From positions 1 through 64,000 of the forward strand of contig NZ_ONZG01000009.1 in NCBI RefSeq assembly GCF_900302455.1: a stretch of DNA of 64,000 bases, read 5' to 3'. The position numbers and the translations under genes are program-made. Positions 34,338-42,404 of this stretch are shown here, one piece after another; positions within the stretch are counted from its first letter, which is position 1; each line of letters begins with the position of its first letter. This DNA comes from Falsiruegeria mediterranea M17 (GTDB lineage Bacteria; Pseudomonadota; Alphaproteobacteria; Rhodobacterales; Rhodobacteraceae). Under the pieces are notes generated by a model. That model was not told the DNA's origin. It did no database searches and saw only the letters and a program-made list of their open reading frames with translations.

Positions 34338-35123
34338 TTACTCCAGATCCCAGGCGCGGATCCAGATCACGGCATCCTGGCTCAGTTCTTTGCCGTCATG
34401 CTCGGTTTCTGGACCCGACCCCAAGGCGGCAAAACCCCAGTAGCCTGCCTTTGGCACGCCAAAGGTGAAATAGCCGTTGTCGTCCGAGATCGCGACCAAA
34501 GCCCCACCAGGCAGCGGCGACGCTGTTGGTGCCTTGGATCCGGTGCCCGTCAGGTCCGGCTCGGCGGCCATGTATTCGATCTCGATTTCGGCACCGGCGA
34601 CCGGTTTGCCGTCGCTCAGCACGCGACCGGTAAAGGTCGAGCCTGCAATAACGTTATAGGGCTTGTTCAGCGGCAGAATTTCAGTGGCCAGACCCTGCGG
34701 CTGATTCCAATCGGTGGGCAGCTCATTGCGGTTCAGGTACGCCTTGGTGATCTGCTGGATATAGATGTCTTCGGATTCTTCGTAGTAGGGCGCGGGAACT
34801 GTCACAACGACATAGTCACCCGAGCGCTTGACCGGGACAGAGCCCATGAACGCCTTGGCGGTGTTTTCGGGGCCGTCAAAGGTGGTCTCTTTCAGCGTGT
34901 CCATCAGGTCGGTTTTCTTACCGTTGTGGATCACATAGAACTCTTCCGGCTTTTCCAGGGTCATCACGTGACCAGCTTCGAATGGGTGCCAGAATATCAG
35001 CTTGACCGGCACGTCTCCGGGGCGTTCGATCATGGTGTCGTCGGTATATTCCAGCAGGAAATGGGCCTGTGCCAATGCCGGGATGGCCATGGCAGCTGTT
35101 GCAGCCAACAGCAGTTTCTTCAT
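34338..35123 (-). CDS. DUF4198 (NikK-like) periplasmic metal-uptake accessory protein
   Basis: About 261 residues. The signal peptide MKKLLLAATAAMAIPALAQA is followed at once by HFLLEYTDD, the N-terminal His usual in DUF4198. Two beta-domains follow; the second (GRVLSDGKPVAGAEIEIEY, then DDNGYFTFGVPKAGYWGFAA) is an Ig/CNA-B-like fold. NikK proteins accompany NikMLQO nickel importers. Start at ATG 35123; ATG 35141 (MRRLEF) with GGGGAAGG upstream is an alternative. It is the first gene after the riboswitch. Confidence 0.8.
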   Translation of the reverse strand: MKKLLLAATAAMAIPALAQAHFLLEYTDDTMIERPGDVPVKLIFWHPFEAGHVMTLEKPEEFYVIHNGKKTDLMDTLKETTFDGPENTAKAFMGSVPVKRSGDYVVVTVPAPYYEESEDIYIQQITKAYLNRNELPTDWNQPQGLATEILPLNKPYNVIAGSTFTGRVLSDGKPVAGAEIEIEYMAAEPDLTGTGSKAPTASPLPGGALVAISDDNGYFTFGVPKAGYWGFAALGSGPETEHDGKELSQDAVIWIRAWDLE

Positions 35124-35193
35124 GAATTCTAGCCTTCTCATGTTGCGCCTTCCCCGGCACAGGTATTTTTTGACATCGGGGAACGCGAAACTA

Positions 35194-35211
35194 TTTGCCC
35201 AATTGGGCAAA
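35194..35211. promoter_or_regulatory. 18-bp perfect palindrome in the leader of the metal-import operon
   Basis: TTTGCCCAATTGGGCAAA lies between the riboswitch and the first gene. It could be a protein operator or an RNA hairpin of the expression platform. Confidence 0.45.
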
Positions 35212-35244
35212 CAGATCCGGCGTACACCCCGTCGCCGATGAGGA

Positions 35245-35263
35245 GCGCCCTTTCCGGGGGCGC
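35245..35263 (-). terminator. Hairpin next to the riboswitch (expression platform candidate)
   Basis: GCGCCC/GGGCGC with a 7-base loop, immediately 3' of the B12 box on the minus strand. There is no U-run, so it may regulate by another means. Confidence 0.45.
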
Positions 35264-35264
35264 A

Positions 35265-35437
35265 TGTTCGGCAGGTCTCCTGACTCGCGGGTCAAAGCGC
35301 TTGGCTGACCTTCCCGGGGTGTCCCAGTGGTATTATCAGCCGCACTCACCGCTTACAGTTGCGGGGGCAGTTGCAGACTTGGCACACATGTGCCGCACTG
35401 CATTCCCTATTGCTTCCGAGGATACCCCCGGAACCGA
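35265..35437 (-). ncRNA. Cobalamin riboswitch
   Basis: On the minus strand the stretch starts GGTTCCGGGGGTATCC, continues with AATAGGGAATGCAGTGCGG, GCAACTGTAAGCGG and 'GTCAGCCAAG', and ends with the B12 box AGTCAGGAGACCTGCCG (35271-35287). These are the conserved blocks of the AdoCbl riboswitch in order. Cobalamin binding would lower expression of the downstream NikK-CbiM-NikL-CbiQ-CbiO genes, supporting cobalt as substrate. Confidence 0.93.
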
Positions 35438-35667
35438 ACATTCCGCGTTCATGCCAGAACATGTTGCCCGCGGTCAACAAACTATTGTGGGTGATGGTGC
35501 TGCTCTGTCTCGAAGGGCAACGTCAGGGCATCAAGTGGTGCTGGAACTGGCCGGTTTGATCAAGATAGGATGGATTGGGTGCACCAAAGCCCATGCGCCG
35601 AGCGTTTCCAAAGGCCAATCGGCAAAGGCAAGATGGATCGCAAAACCCCAAAGGAACGGACCAGCAA

Positions 35668-36063
35668 ATGAAAATCTATGTAACCAGTATCTTTGTCGAC
35701 GATCAGGACAAAGCAGAAGCGTTCTATACCCGCGTCTTGGGGTTCCAAGTGAAGCACAACATTCCATTGGGTGAAGATCGATGGCTGACGGTGGTCTCGA
35801 GCGAAGCGCCAGACGGAACAGAACTGTTGCTAGAGCCAAGTAATCACCCGGCTGTCGGACCTTACAGGGCTGCGCTGGTCGCGGATGGCATACCGGCTCA
35901 TTCGTTCCAGGTTGAGGATCTGGATGCCGAGCGAAGGCGGCTTGAAAAACACGGGGTAGAGTTCGTGCAAGAGCCGATGGATGCGGGCCCGGTCCGCATG
36001 GCCATCATTGACGACACATGCGGGAATCTCATTCAGTTGATTGAAATGAATGAGGCCGGTTGA
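35668..36063 (+). CDS. VOC (glyoxalase/bleomycin resistance-like) family protein
   Basis: 131 residues: two beta-alpha-beta-beta-beta units, MKIYVTSIFVDDQDKAEAFY, then VLGFQVKHNIP and later FQVEDLDAERRRLEKHGVEF ending DDTCGNLIQLIE. The Glu near the end fits the metal-binding position of VOC enzymes. Substrate unknown. ATG chosen because the domain begins there. Single gene, transcribed away from the riboswitch operon. Confidence 0.85.
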   Translation: MKIYVTSIFVDDQDKAEAFYTRVLGFQVKHNIPLGEDRWLTVVSSEAPDGTELLLEPSNHPAVGPYRAALVADGIPAHSFQVEDLDAERRRLEKHGVEFVQEPMDAGPVRMAIIDDTCGNLIQLIEMNEAG

Positions 36064-36086
36064 GGGTCCCAGTAAACTGTTAGCCG

Positions 36087-37718
36087 CTACATGAGAGCAG
36101 ACAATTCTTTCTCTGACAGTTCCGACATCCTCTGTGTGTCAAAAACGGTGCCCTCAATGTGGTGCGGCGTGATCTGGGTTTTGGCGATCTTGTTGGTTGC
36201 GGTGCGCGGAAACTCTTGGACATACGCGACGTAGCGCGGGCGTTTGAATGCGGCCAGCCGTTCGGAATGGTTCATGATGGCCACAGGGGGCATGTCGGTT
36301 GCCTTGATCCCATCGGCCAGTTTGACCAGGACCATGACCTCTTCCCGCCGCAGATCATCCGGCACCGCAATGGCGGCGGCTTCGGCGATCTGTGGGGCCT
36401 CCCGCATGGCCGCCTCGACCTCGCTGGCGGAGATGTTTTCACCGGCACGTTTGATCATCTCTTTCAGTCGTCCCACGATGCGGTGATAGCCGTCGGCGTC
36501 CTTGATGAACAAATCACCCGAGCGGAACCAGTCGCCATCAAAGTTGTCGGCGTTGGCGTCGGGGCGTTTGTAATAACTCAGCATGATTGACCGGCCTCGG
36601 ATCTGCAGCTCTCCGGCCTGGCCCGGGGGGCATTCCCTGCCGTTTTCGTCAACCACGCGGGTTTCCCGGAACGGTGCGGCCAAGCCACAGGTGTTGGTTT
36701 CCAGCTTCTCGCCTGCTGCATGAGGGCAGATGATGGCCGGGCCGACCTCGGTCATGCCAAAACTGTCCCGAGCAACAAGGTTGAACCGCGCCTCGGCTTC
36801 GGCGCGGGCTGAGGGGCGCCAGCCAAAGGCGTGGACATAGTTCAACGGGATATTGGCGTCTTCTGGTGCAGGTGGCACGGTTTTCAGGATGGGTTCGGGC
36901 AAAACGCAGTAATGTGCCTGATTTTCGTGTAGCCAGCCCAGGAACTTGGTCAGGCTCATTTTTGACGCGATGATGGCCTTGCCGCCGATGGCCATGGCCG
37001 ACAGGAACGACCACTGCCCGTCCATGTAGAAAAACGGCGCCCAAAAGAACAGGTTGCGGTTGTCATAGTGGGTGTGGACCTGGGCAATCGAATGGCTGAG
37101 TACGATCCAATAATCCTGCGTCAACATGCAGCCCTTGGGGAAACCGGTGGTGCCAGAGGTATATTGCAGGTTGGCCAGGTCTTGGGCCGTGACGGCATAG
37201 CCGGGGTCAAAGTCTGCCAGTTCTTCGCCTGTTTCCAGATCGCCCAACGCGCCGGAGACAACCACCATAGGTTTGTTCAACAGCTCGGGGCGGTTCGTCA
37301 TCTCGCGAAATGCGGGCAGGAATTGATCGCCGATGATCAACGCCTGCGCATCTGATTGGTTCAGGATGTAATCCAGCTCCTTGCCGCCGTAGGCAGTGTT
37401 CACTGGAACGATGACGGCGCCGATCTTCATGATCGCAAACCAGATCAGGGCCGAGGCTGGCCCATTGGGCAGCATCACAGCGATATGAGCGCCCTTGCGA
37501 TAGCCCCGTTCCAGCAGGTTGGCGGCGATCCGGTTCGAGCGGCGGTGCAGCGCGGTGTAGCTAAGCTGCACCCCGTCCTGAAAATAGTCGAGCGCGATGG
37601 CATCGCCGTATTTCTCGGCCTGTGCAGCGCAGAATGCAGGCAGGCTGTCGGGAAAACCCTGCGCCGTCAGTTTGGCGCCCAAGGTGTCGATCTCTTGCTG
37701 TCCGGGGTGCAGGGTCAT
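36087..37718 (-). CDS. AMP-forming acyl-CoA synthetase (CaiC-like)
   Basis: 543 residues of the ANL superfamily. A3 phosphate loop YTSGTTGFPKGCML, A5 region FGMTEVGPAI, A7 YHRSGD-equivalent WFRSGDLFIKDADGYHRIVGR, hinge LKEMIKRAGENIS, and the catalytic lysine near the end in TATNKIAKTQI. It activates a carboxylic acid to its CoA ester. It follows the hydratase-like gene with an ATGA overlap at the end of an import operon, so the acid is probably the imported solute. General similarity suggests the carnitine/crotonobetaine ligase group, but the substrate is not proven. Confidence 0.85.
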   Translation of the reverse strand: MTLHPGQQEIDTLGAKLTAQGFPDSLPAFCAAQAEKYGDAIALDYFQDGVQLSYTALHRRSNRIAANLLERGYRKGAHIAVMLPNGPASALIWFAIMKIGAVIVPVNTAYGGKELDYILNQSDAQALIIGDQFLPAFREMTNRPELLNKPMVVVSGALGDLETGEELADFDPGYAVTAQDLANLQYTSGTTGFPKGCMLTQDYWIVLSHSIAQVHTHYDNRNLFFWAPFFYMDGQWSFLSAMAIGGKAIIASKMSLTKFLGWLHENQAHYCVLPEPILKTVPPAPEDANIPLNYVHAFGWRPSARAEAEARFNLVARDSFGMTEVGPAIICPHAAGEKLETNTCGLAAPFRETRVVDENGRECPPGQAGELQIRGRSIMLSYYKRPDANADNFDGDWFRSGDLFIKDADGYHRIVGRLKEMIKRAGENISASEVEAAMREAPQIAEAAAIAVPDDLRREEVMVLVKLADGIKATDMPPVAIMNHSERLAAFKRPRYVAYVQEFPRTATNKIAKTQITPHHIEGTVFDTQRMSELSEKELSALM

Positions 37719-38497
37719 TCCGCCGCTCCTGTTTCCGCCAGTGGCGGTTGCGTCGATTGGACTGAACGGGCCAGACGATACATGTGACCGGCCATTGCCA
37801 TGCTGTCGGATCGGCTCATGTCAAAACCGCGCTGGTAGCTTTCCATTTCAACCCGCACACCCAAAGGGGGATGCGAGGCGATGCGTTCTGCAGCAATCCA
37901 GGCGGTGTCCATCAGCTTGTCCGGTGCCACCACGTCGTTGATCAGAAACAGGCGCTGGGCTTTTTCCGCGTCGATCTTTTCGCCCAGCAGCAGCAGCTCC
38001 ATAGCCGCGACATGGGGGATCATCTTGCCAAGCGACAGCGCGGCACCTGCGCCACCCATGCCATAGGCAATCTCGGGCATACCAAAGATCGCGTTGGTCG
38101 CAGCATAGCGGATGTCCGACAGAAGGTTGAAGTAGATGAAGCCCTGTCCAAAGCAATACCCGTTCGCGGCCCCCACGATGGGCTTGTAGCGGGGCATTGT
38201 CATCACCTCATGCTCCCACCCCGGGTATTCCTGCGTGTCAAAGGATCGCGACGGGTTCAGGTGCCGGTCGACGATTTCTTCGCGCGTGCGGTCAGGGCGT
38301 TTCGATTTGATGTCGTCGCCCGCACTGAACGCGCGATCTCCGGCCCCGGTCAGTATCCCACAGCGCACGTCAAGGTCGGCGTTGAACTCTTGCAGGATCT
38401 CAAACATCTGCTTGTGCATCGCCGGGGTGAAGACATTCACCGGCGGGTTGTCGATGGTGATCGTGGCGATGTGGCCGGATATTTCGTAATTCAGCAT
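37715..38497 (-). CDS. Enoyl-CoA hydratase/isomerase family protein
   Basis: 260 residues of the crotonase fold. Oxyanion-hole pieces are AFSAGDDIK (about 55-65) and NGYCFGQG. The first catalytic Glu of classic hydratases (GGGCELAMMCD) is replaced, reading GQGFIYFNLLSD, while the second is kept in MPEIAYG. So it is a crotonase relative, perhaps a dehydratase, isomerase or hydrolase rather than standard enoyl-CoA hydratase. It lies between the permease (20 bp upstream) and the CoA ligase (ATGA overlap). Confidence 0.85.
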   Translation of the reverse strand: MLNYEISGHIATITIDNPPVNVFTPAMHKQMFEILQEFNADLDVRCGILTGAGDRAFSAGDDIKSKRPDRTREEIVDRHLNPSRSFDTQEYPGWEHEVMTMPRYKPIVGAANGYCFGQGFIYFNLLSDIRYAATNAIFGMPEIAYGMGGAGAALSLGKMIPHVAAMELLLLGEKIDAEKAQRLFLINDVVAPDKLMDTAWIAAERIASHPPLGVRVEMESYQRGFDMSRSDSMAMAGHMYRLARSVQSTQPPLAETGAAE

Positions 38498-38517
38498 GTC
38501 TGTCTCCGGGGTTGCGG

Positions 38518-39306
38518 TCAGGCCGCGTTGTTCTTTTCCGCGCGTCGGCGCAGCAGTTCGGCAATGGTCATCGCAAGGGTTGTGACCACGACAAAGAACA
38601 CGCTGACGGCGGCGATGGTTGGGTTGATTTCGAACCGCAGGTCATTCCAGATTCGCATCGGCAGGGTTTCGGCGCTGGACATCAGGAAGAGCGAGATGAT
38701 GAGTTCATCAAAGCTGACGAAGAAAGCAAAGATGCCAGCCGACAGGATGGCGGGGGTGAGTGGCGGCAGGGTTGCGGTCAGAAAGGCGCGCAAGGGGCCA
38801 GCACCCATGATCCGGGCCGCGCGTTCCAGTGTCGGGTCGATCTGGCGATAGGCCGAGCCGACCATGAGCACCACAAAGGGCAGGCCAATCGCGGCATGGG
38901 CGCAAACCAGGGTCAGCTCATTGTCACTCACGCCCATACGCACAGCTAGGATGAACACCCCTAGCGCCACGATGATGTTGGGCACGATGGCGGGTGCCAC
39001 GAAGAGGGCGGTCAGCGCACCGCTGGTCTTGCTGCGTTTGCGGCCAAGGCCGATGACCGACAGGGTGCCAACAAAAGTGGCGAGGATACTGGCCCCAAGC
39101 GCCACGCGCAGGCTGCGAAAGGTGGCGGCCATCCAGACCGGGTCGCTGAAATAGTTGATGTACCAGCGCAGGCCGAACTCTTCGGGCGGAAAGCTCAGGA
39201 AACGTCCGCTGGAAAAGGAGATCGGCACCACGATCAGGATCGGGAAGAACAGGAAAATCACCACCAGAACGTAGAACAGGGTGAGAAGCGGGTTCCGGTC
39301 TTGCAT
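38518..39306 (-). CDS. ABC transporter permease (PotC-like)
   Basis: 262 residues, six helices, spermidine/putrescine-type permease. First helix LLTLFYVLVVIFLFFPILIV; EAA loop LERAARIMGAGPLRAFLTAT followed by LPP. Overlaps the stop of the partner permease by one base. Confidence 0.85.
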   Translation of the reverse strand: MQDRNPLLTLFYVLVVIFLFFPILIVVPISFSSGRFLSFPPEEFGLRWYINYFSDPVWMAATFRSLRVALGASILATFVGTLSVIGLGRKRSKTSGALTALFVAPAIVPNIIVALGVFILAVRMGVSDNELTLVCAHAAIGLPFVVLMVGSAYRQIDPTLERAARIMGAGPLRAFLTATLPPLTPAILSAGIFAFFVSFDELIISLFLMSSAETLPMRIWNDLRFEINPTIAAVSVFFVVVTTLAMTIAELLRRRAEKNNAA

Positions 39307-40127
39307 CAGTGCGCCTCCTCTTGATGGTGGACCAGTTTGGCGGATGCGCCCCGGACCAGAACCAGCACCAGCAGCGTTGCACCCAGCAGGACAATCGAGA
39401 TTGCGGCGGCAAAGCCCCAGTTGGTCTGGCTGACCTGTCCGCTGATAACGTTGGCCAGCATCGCGTCGCGGCGACCACCCAGCAGAGCAGGCACGATGAA
39501 AAAGCCCATCGACAGGATGAAGACGATCAGGGTTCCCGTGATCGCGCCTTCGGCCGAGAGCGGCAGAAACACCTCACGGAACGCCTTGCGCGGGCTTGCG
39601 CCCATTATGCGGGCGGCGCGCAGCAGGGATTGGTCGATCTCGGTCATCGAGGAAAAGCAGGTGACGATCAGGATTGGCAGCATGATCTGCACCATGGCCA
39701 CATAGACGGCGCCGGTGGTGAACAGCATCTTGATCGGTTCATCAATCAGACCCAGCCAGATCAGGCTTTGGTTGATGATGCCCTCTTTGCCCAGCACCAC
39801 CATCCAGGAATAGGTGCGCGCCAGGATGGACATCCACATCGGCACCAGCACCAGGAACATCAGGAACGGGCGACGGGCTGGGGGCTGGCGGACAATGAAG
39901 TAGGCGATGGGATAGCCGACCAGCAGACAGACCAGCGCCACCACGGTTGAGATCTGAAGCGTGCTCCAGAAGATCCGCATATAGGCGCCGCGGGTGGCGA
40001 AGCGCACGAAATGTTCGGTTGTGAACACCGGATCGAACAGCCCCTGCTGAAACACGATCCCTACGGGGATCAGAAATAGCATCCCGATCAGGGCAATGCC
40101 GGGCAGCAATGTCAGCCGCTTGGTCAT
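39306..40127 (-). CDS. ABC transporter permease (PotB-like)
   Basis: 273 residues with six helices: LTLLPGIALIGMLFLIPVGI at the start and EAA loop LLRAARIMGASPRKAFREVF followed by LPL. Forms the channel with the following PotC-like protein. A 7- to 8-bp stem hairpin (40160-40185) separates it from the binding-protein gene. Confidence 0.85.
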   Translation of the reverse strand: MTKRLTLLPGIALIGMLFLIPVGIVFQQGLFDPVFTTEHFVRFATRGAYMRIFWSTLQISTVVALVCLLVGYPIAYFIVRQPPARRPFLMFLVLVPMWMSILARTYSWMVVLGKEGIINQSLIWLGLIDEPIKMLFTTGAVYVAMVQIMLPILIVTCFSSMTEIDQSLLRAARIMGASPRKAFREVFLPLSAEGAITGTLIVFILSMGFFIVPALLGGRRDAMLANVISGQVSQTNWGFAAAISIVLLGATLLVLVLVRGASAKLVHHQEEAH

Positions 40128-40159
40128 GGCTTGGCGCTCCGCAAGGACAAGGGGTGGGG

Positions 40160-40185
40160 TGGCCGCTACTGTCGAGCAGCGGCCA
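40160..40185 (-). terminator. Intercistronic hairpin after the binding-protein gene
   Basis: TGGCCGCT/AGCGGCCA stem with a 10-base loop, just downstream of the binding-protein stop (40191) and upstream of the permease gene. No T-run; likely attenuates or stabilises the mRNA. Confidence 0.55.
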
Positions 40186-40190
40186 TGGGA

Positions 40191-41243
40191 TTATTCGAGG
40201 ATCCAGTCTTCCCAACGTTCTTTCAGCGGGCCGAGGTTCTTGCCCCAGAACACGGCGTCAGTGACGAACTGTTTGCCAACGTTGTCGGGATGGGTTGGCA
40301 TCATCGCACCCTTTTCTGCGGGGATGTGGTCATAAAGCCCTTTGACCATGCCCGGATACGGCACCATCGACGCAAATTGCGCTGCGCGTTCGGGGTTCGT
40401 CATCATGTAGCTGATGAACTGCTGCCCTGTTTCGACGTTCTCGGACCCCTTCACGATGGCCACATAAGACGCCTTGATGCCGCCGCCGTTCCAGTTGATT
40501 TCGACCGGCACACCTTCGGACGCAAGCTTGGTGATGCGTCCGTTCCAGGCCGAGGTATAGGCGACCTCTCCATCCGACAGCATCTGTACGGGCTGCGCGC
40601 CAGCCGTCCACCAGGCGGTGATGTGGGGCTTGATCTCATCCAGCTTGGCAAAGGCGCGGTCCTGCCCTTCTGCGGTGGCCAATACGGTGTAGACATCTAC
40701 CGGAGCTACACCGTCTGCGATCAGGGCAAATTCCAGGTTGTCGATGGGCTGGTTTTGCAAGGCGCGACCGCCGGGAAAGGTTTCAACATCCCAGAAATTT
40801 GCCCAGGACGTCATCTGTTTGCCGTCGGGCAGCTCATCCGTGCGCACCGCCATGATGGTCGAAAAGGTGGCCGCAATGCCCGCGTCCGGCAGCTTTGCCT
40901 CCTCCGGCAGCGCGCCCGAGGGGTCGATGGTGGACCAGTCCAGAGGGGCCAGCCAACCCGAGAGCGAGGCGGTGGCGTATTCGATCGGGTTCAACTCGGT
41001 CACGTCCCAGGTCACTTTGCCCGCGACCTGCATCGCCTTGAGCGCCGAGGCCCGGTCCGAGGTCGCCAAAGCATTGACAGCAATGCCGGTTTCGGCGGTG
41101 AACGGGTCGTCGAACACGCCTTTCATCACCTGGCCCAGACCGCCGCCGGACCCGGCATAGGTGATAGAGCCGTCGGCCCAGGCCGTCCCTGCGGCGAGGG
41201 TCGCGCCAAGCGTCAGCGCGGTGAATGTGGTTTTGATGGTCAT
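40191..41243 (-). CDS. ABC transporter substrate-binding protein (PotD-like)
   Basis: 350 residues. The signal peptide MTIKTTFTALTLGATLAAGTAWA precedes DGSITYAGSGGGLGQVMKGV, then a type II binding-protein fold (SBP_bac_8/PotD group): VTWDVTELNPIEYATASLSG, SDGEVAYTSAWNGRI, INWNGGGIKASYVAIVKG. Ligand is unknown; the following CoA ligase and hydratase-like genes suggest a carboxylated, probably cationic, compound. GGGAGAG precedes the ATG. Confidence 0.87.
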   Translation of the reverse strand: MTIKTTFTALTLGATLAAGTAWADGSITYAGSGGGLGQVMKGVFDDPFTAETGIAVNALATSDRASALKAMQVAGKVTWDVTELNPIEYATASLSGWLAPLDWSTIDPSGALPEEAKLPDAGIAATFSTIMAVRTDELPDGKQMTSWANFWDVETFPGGRALQNQPIDNLEFALIADGVAPVDVYTVLATAEGQDRAFAKLDEIKPHITAWWTAGAQPVQMLSDGEVAYTSAWNGRITKLASEGVPVEINWNGGGIKASYVAIVKGSENVETGQQFISYMMTNPERAAQFASMVPYPGMVKGLYDHIPAEKGAMMPTHPDNVGKQFVTDAVFWGKNLGPLKERWEDWILE

Positions 41244-41269
41244 CTCTCTCTCCCTTTGCGTTTCGATGT

Positions 41270-42328
41270 TCAGGTCGCGACCAATGGCGCGGCGTCTGCC
41301 GGGTCAAAGGCCAGCGTGATGGTCTGGCCTGTGTGTGGCAGGCGATCATGGCCCGACCGCTGGCTACGCACCTCGAGCCTGCGGCCCGAGCGCAAGCGCA
41401 CCGTTTGCGCCACGACCGGGCCAAAGAATGTCTCGTCCTCGACAACCCCTTGGAAAACCGAAAGGCCCGATGTGTTTTCGCCCGGGATCACACGCAGGCG
41501 TTCGGGGCGGATGCTGATGGCGACGGCGGTGGGATCTGATACCGGGATGTCGATCCCCATGTCCGGAACGGCTGCTGTGCCGTCCGTGACGGCGGATAGG
41601 TCGAACATGTTGGATTGACCGATGAAATCCGCGACAAAGCGGGTACGGGGCCGGTCATAGAGCACCTCGGGCGCGTCGATCTGAACGATCTTACCCCCTT
41701 CGAGGATGGCGATCCGATCCGACATGGTCAGTGCTTCGGTCTGATCGTGGGTGACAAACAGCACGGTCGTTCCGATCTCGCGGTGAATGCGGCGGATCTC
41801 GTCCTGCAGTTCTTCGCGCAGCTTCAGGTCCAGCGCGGACAGGCATTCGTCCATCAGCAGAACGGGCGGTTCAAACACCACGGCCCGGGCCAGGGCGACG
41901 CGTTGACGTTGCCCACCGGACAGGGCGGCAGGCTTGCGCGCGGCAAAGGCGCCAAGCTGCACCATCTCCAGCGCCGCCTTTACCCGGCGATCAATCTCGT
42001 CCCGCGCGCCTTTGCGCATGCGCAGGGGGAACGCCACGTTCTCGGCCACGGTCTTGTGCGGAAACAGGGCAAAGTTCTGGAACACCATACCCACGTTGCG
42101 GTGTTCTGGCGCGACGCCGGTCAGCGGGCGGTCACCGGTGTAGACTTCGCCCGATGTGGCATCCGAAAACCCGGCCAGAATGTTCAGGGCGGTCGATTTG
42201 CCCGACCCGGACGCTCCCAGAAGCGTCACGAATTCTCCCGGTGCGATATCCAGATTGAAGTCGGTCAAAGCGACCGTTTCCCCAAAGGATTTGGTGACCT
42301 TCTCAAAGTGAACGCGTGAGCCCTGCAT
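41270..42328 (-). CDS. ABC transporter ATP-binding protein (PotA-like)
   Basis: About 352 residues. Walker A LLGASGSGKST, Q-loop VFQNFALFPH, signature LSGGQRQRVALARA, Walker B LLMDECLSALD (usual Pro of DEP replaced by Cys), H-loop FVTHDQTEA, and a C-terminal TOBE domain. ATG 42328 (MQGSRVHFEKV) is chosen; a GTG 21 bp upstream would also open the frame. First gene of the import operon, facing a TetR gene across a dyad-rich spacer. Confidence 0.9.
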   Translation of the reverse strand: MQGSRVHFEKVTKSFGETVALTDFNLDIAPGEFVTLLGASGSGKSTALNILAGFSDATSGEVYTGDRPLTGVAPEHRNVGMVFQNFALFPHKTVAENVAFPLRMRKGARDEIDRRVKAALEMVQLGAFAARKPAALSGGQRQRVALARAVVFEPPVLLMDECLSALDLKLREELQDEIRRIHREIGTTVLFVTHDQTEALTMSDRIAILEGGKIVQIDAPEVLYDRPRTRFVADFIGQSNMFDLSAVTDGTAAVPDMGIDIPVSDPTAVAISIRPERLRVIPGENTSGLSVFQGVVEDETFFGPVVAQTVRLRSGRRLEVRSQRSGHDRLPHTGQTITLAFDPADAAPLVAT

Positions 42329-42374
42329 GTGTGATCCATTTTTGAACACGATGTCTTATTTTTTAGAAGTTGAC

Positions 42375-42404
42375 GAAAAATAGACACTGTGTCAATTATT
42401 TTTC
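42375..42404. promoter_or_regulatory. Candidate TetR operator
   Basis: Outer arms GAAAAAT/ATTTTTC surround the 11-bp palindrome GACACTGTGTC (42383-42393). It abuts the ATG of the TetR gene and lies about 50 bp from the divergent transport operon, a good place to control both. Confidence 0.5.

Noticed and set aside
33945-35132. 395-codon plus-strand open frame
   Set aside because: Antisense to cbiM and the NikK-like gene, which have clear families and signals.
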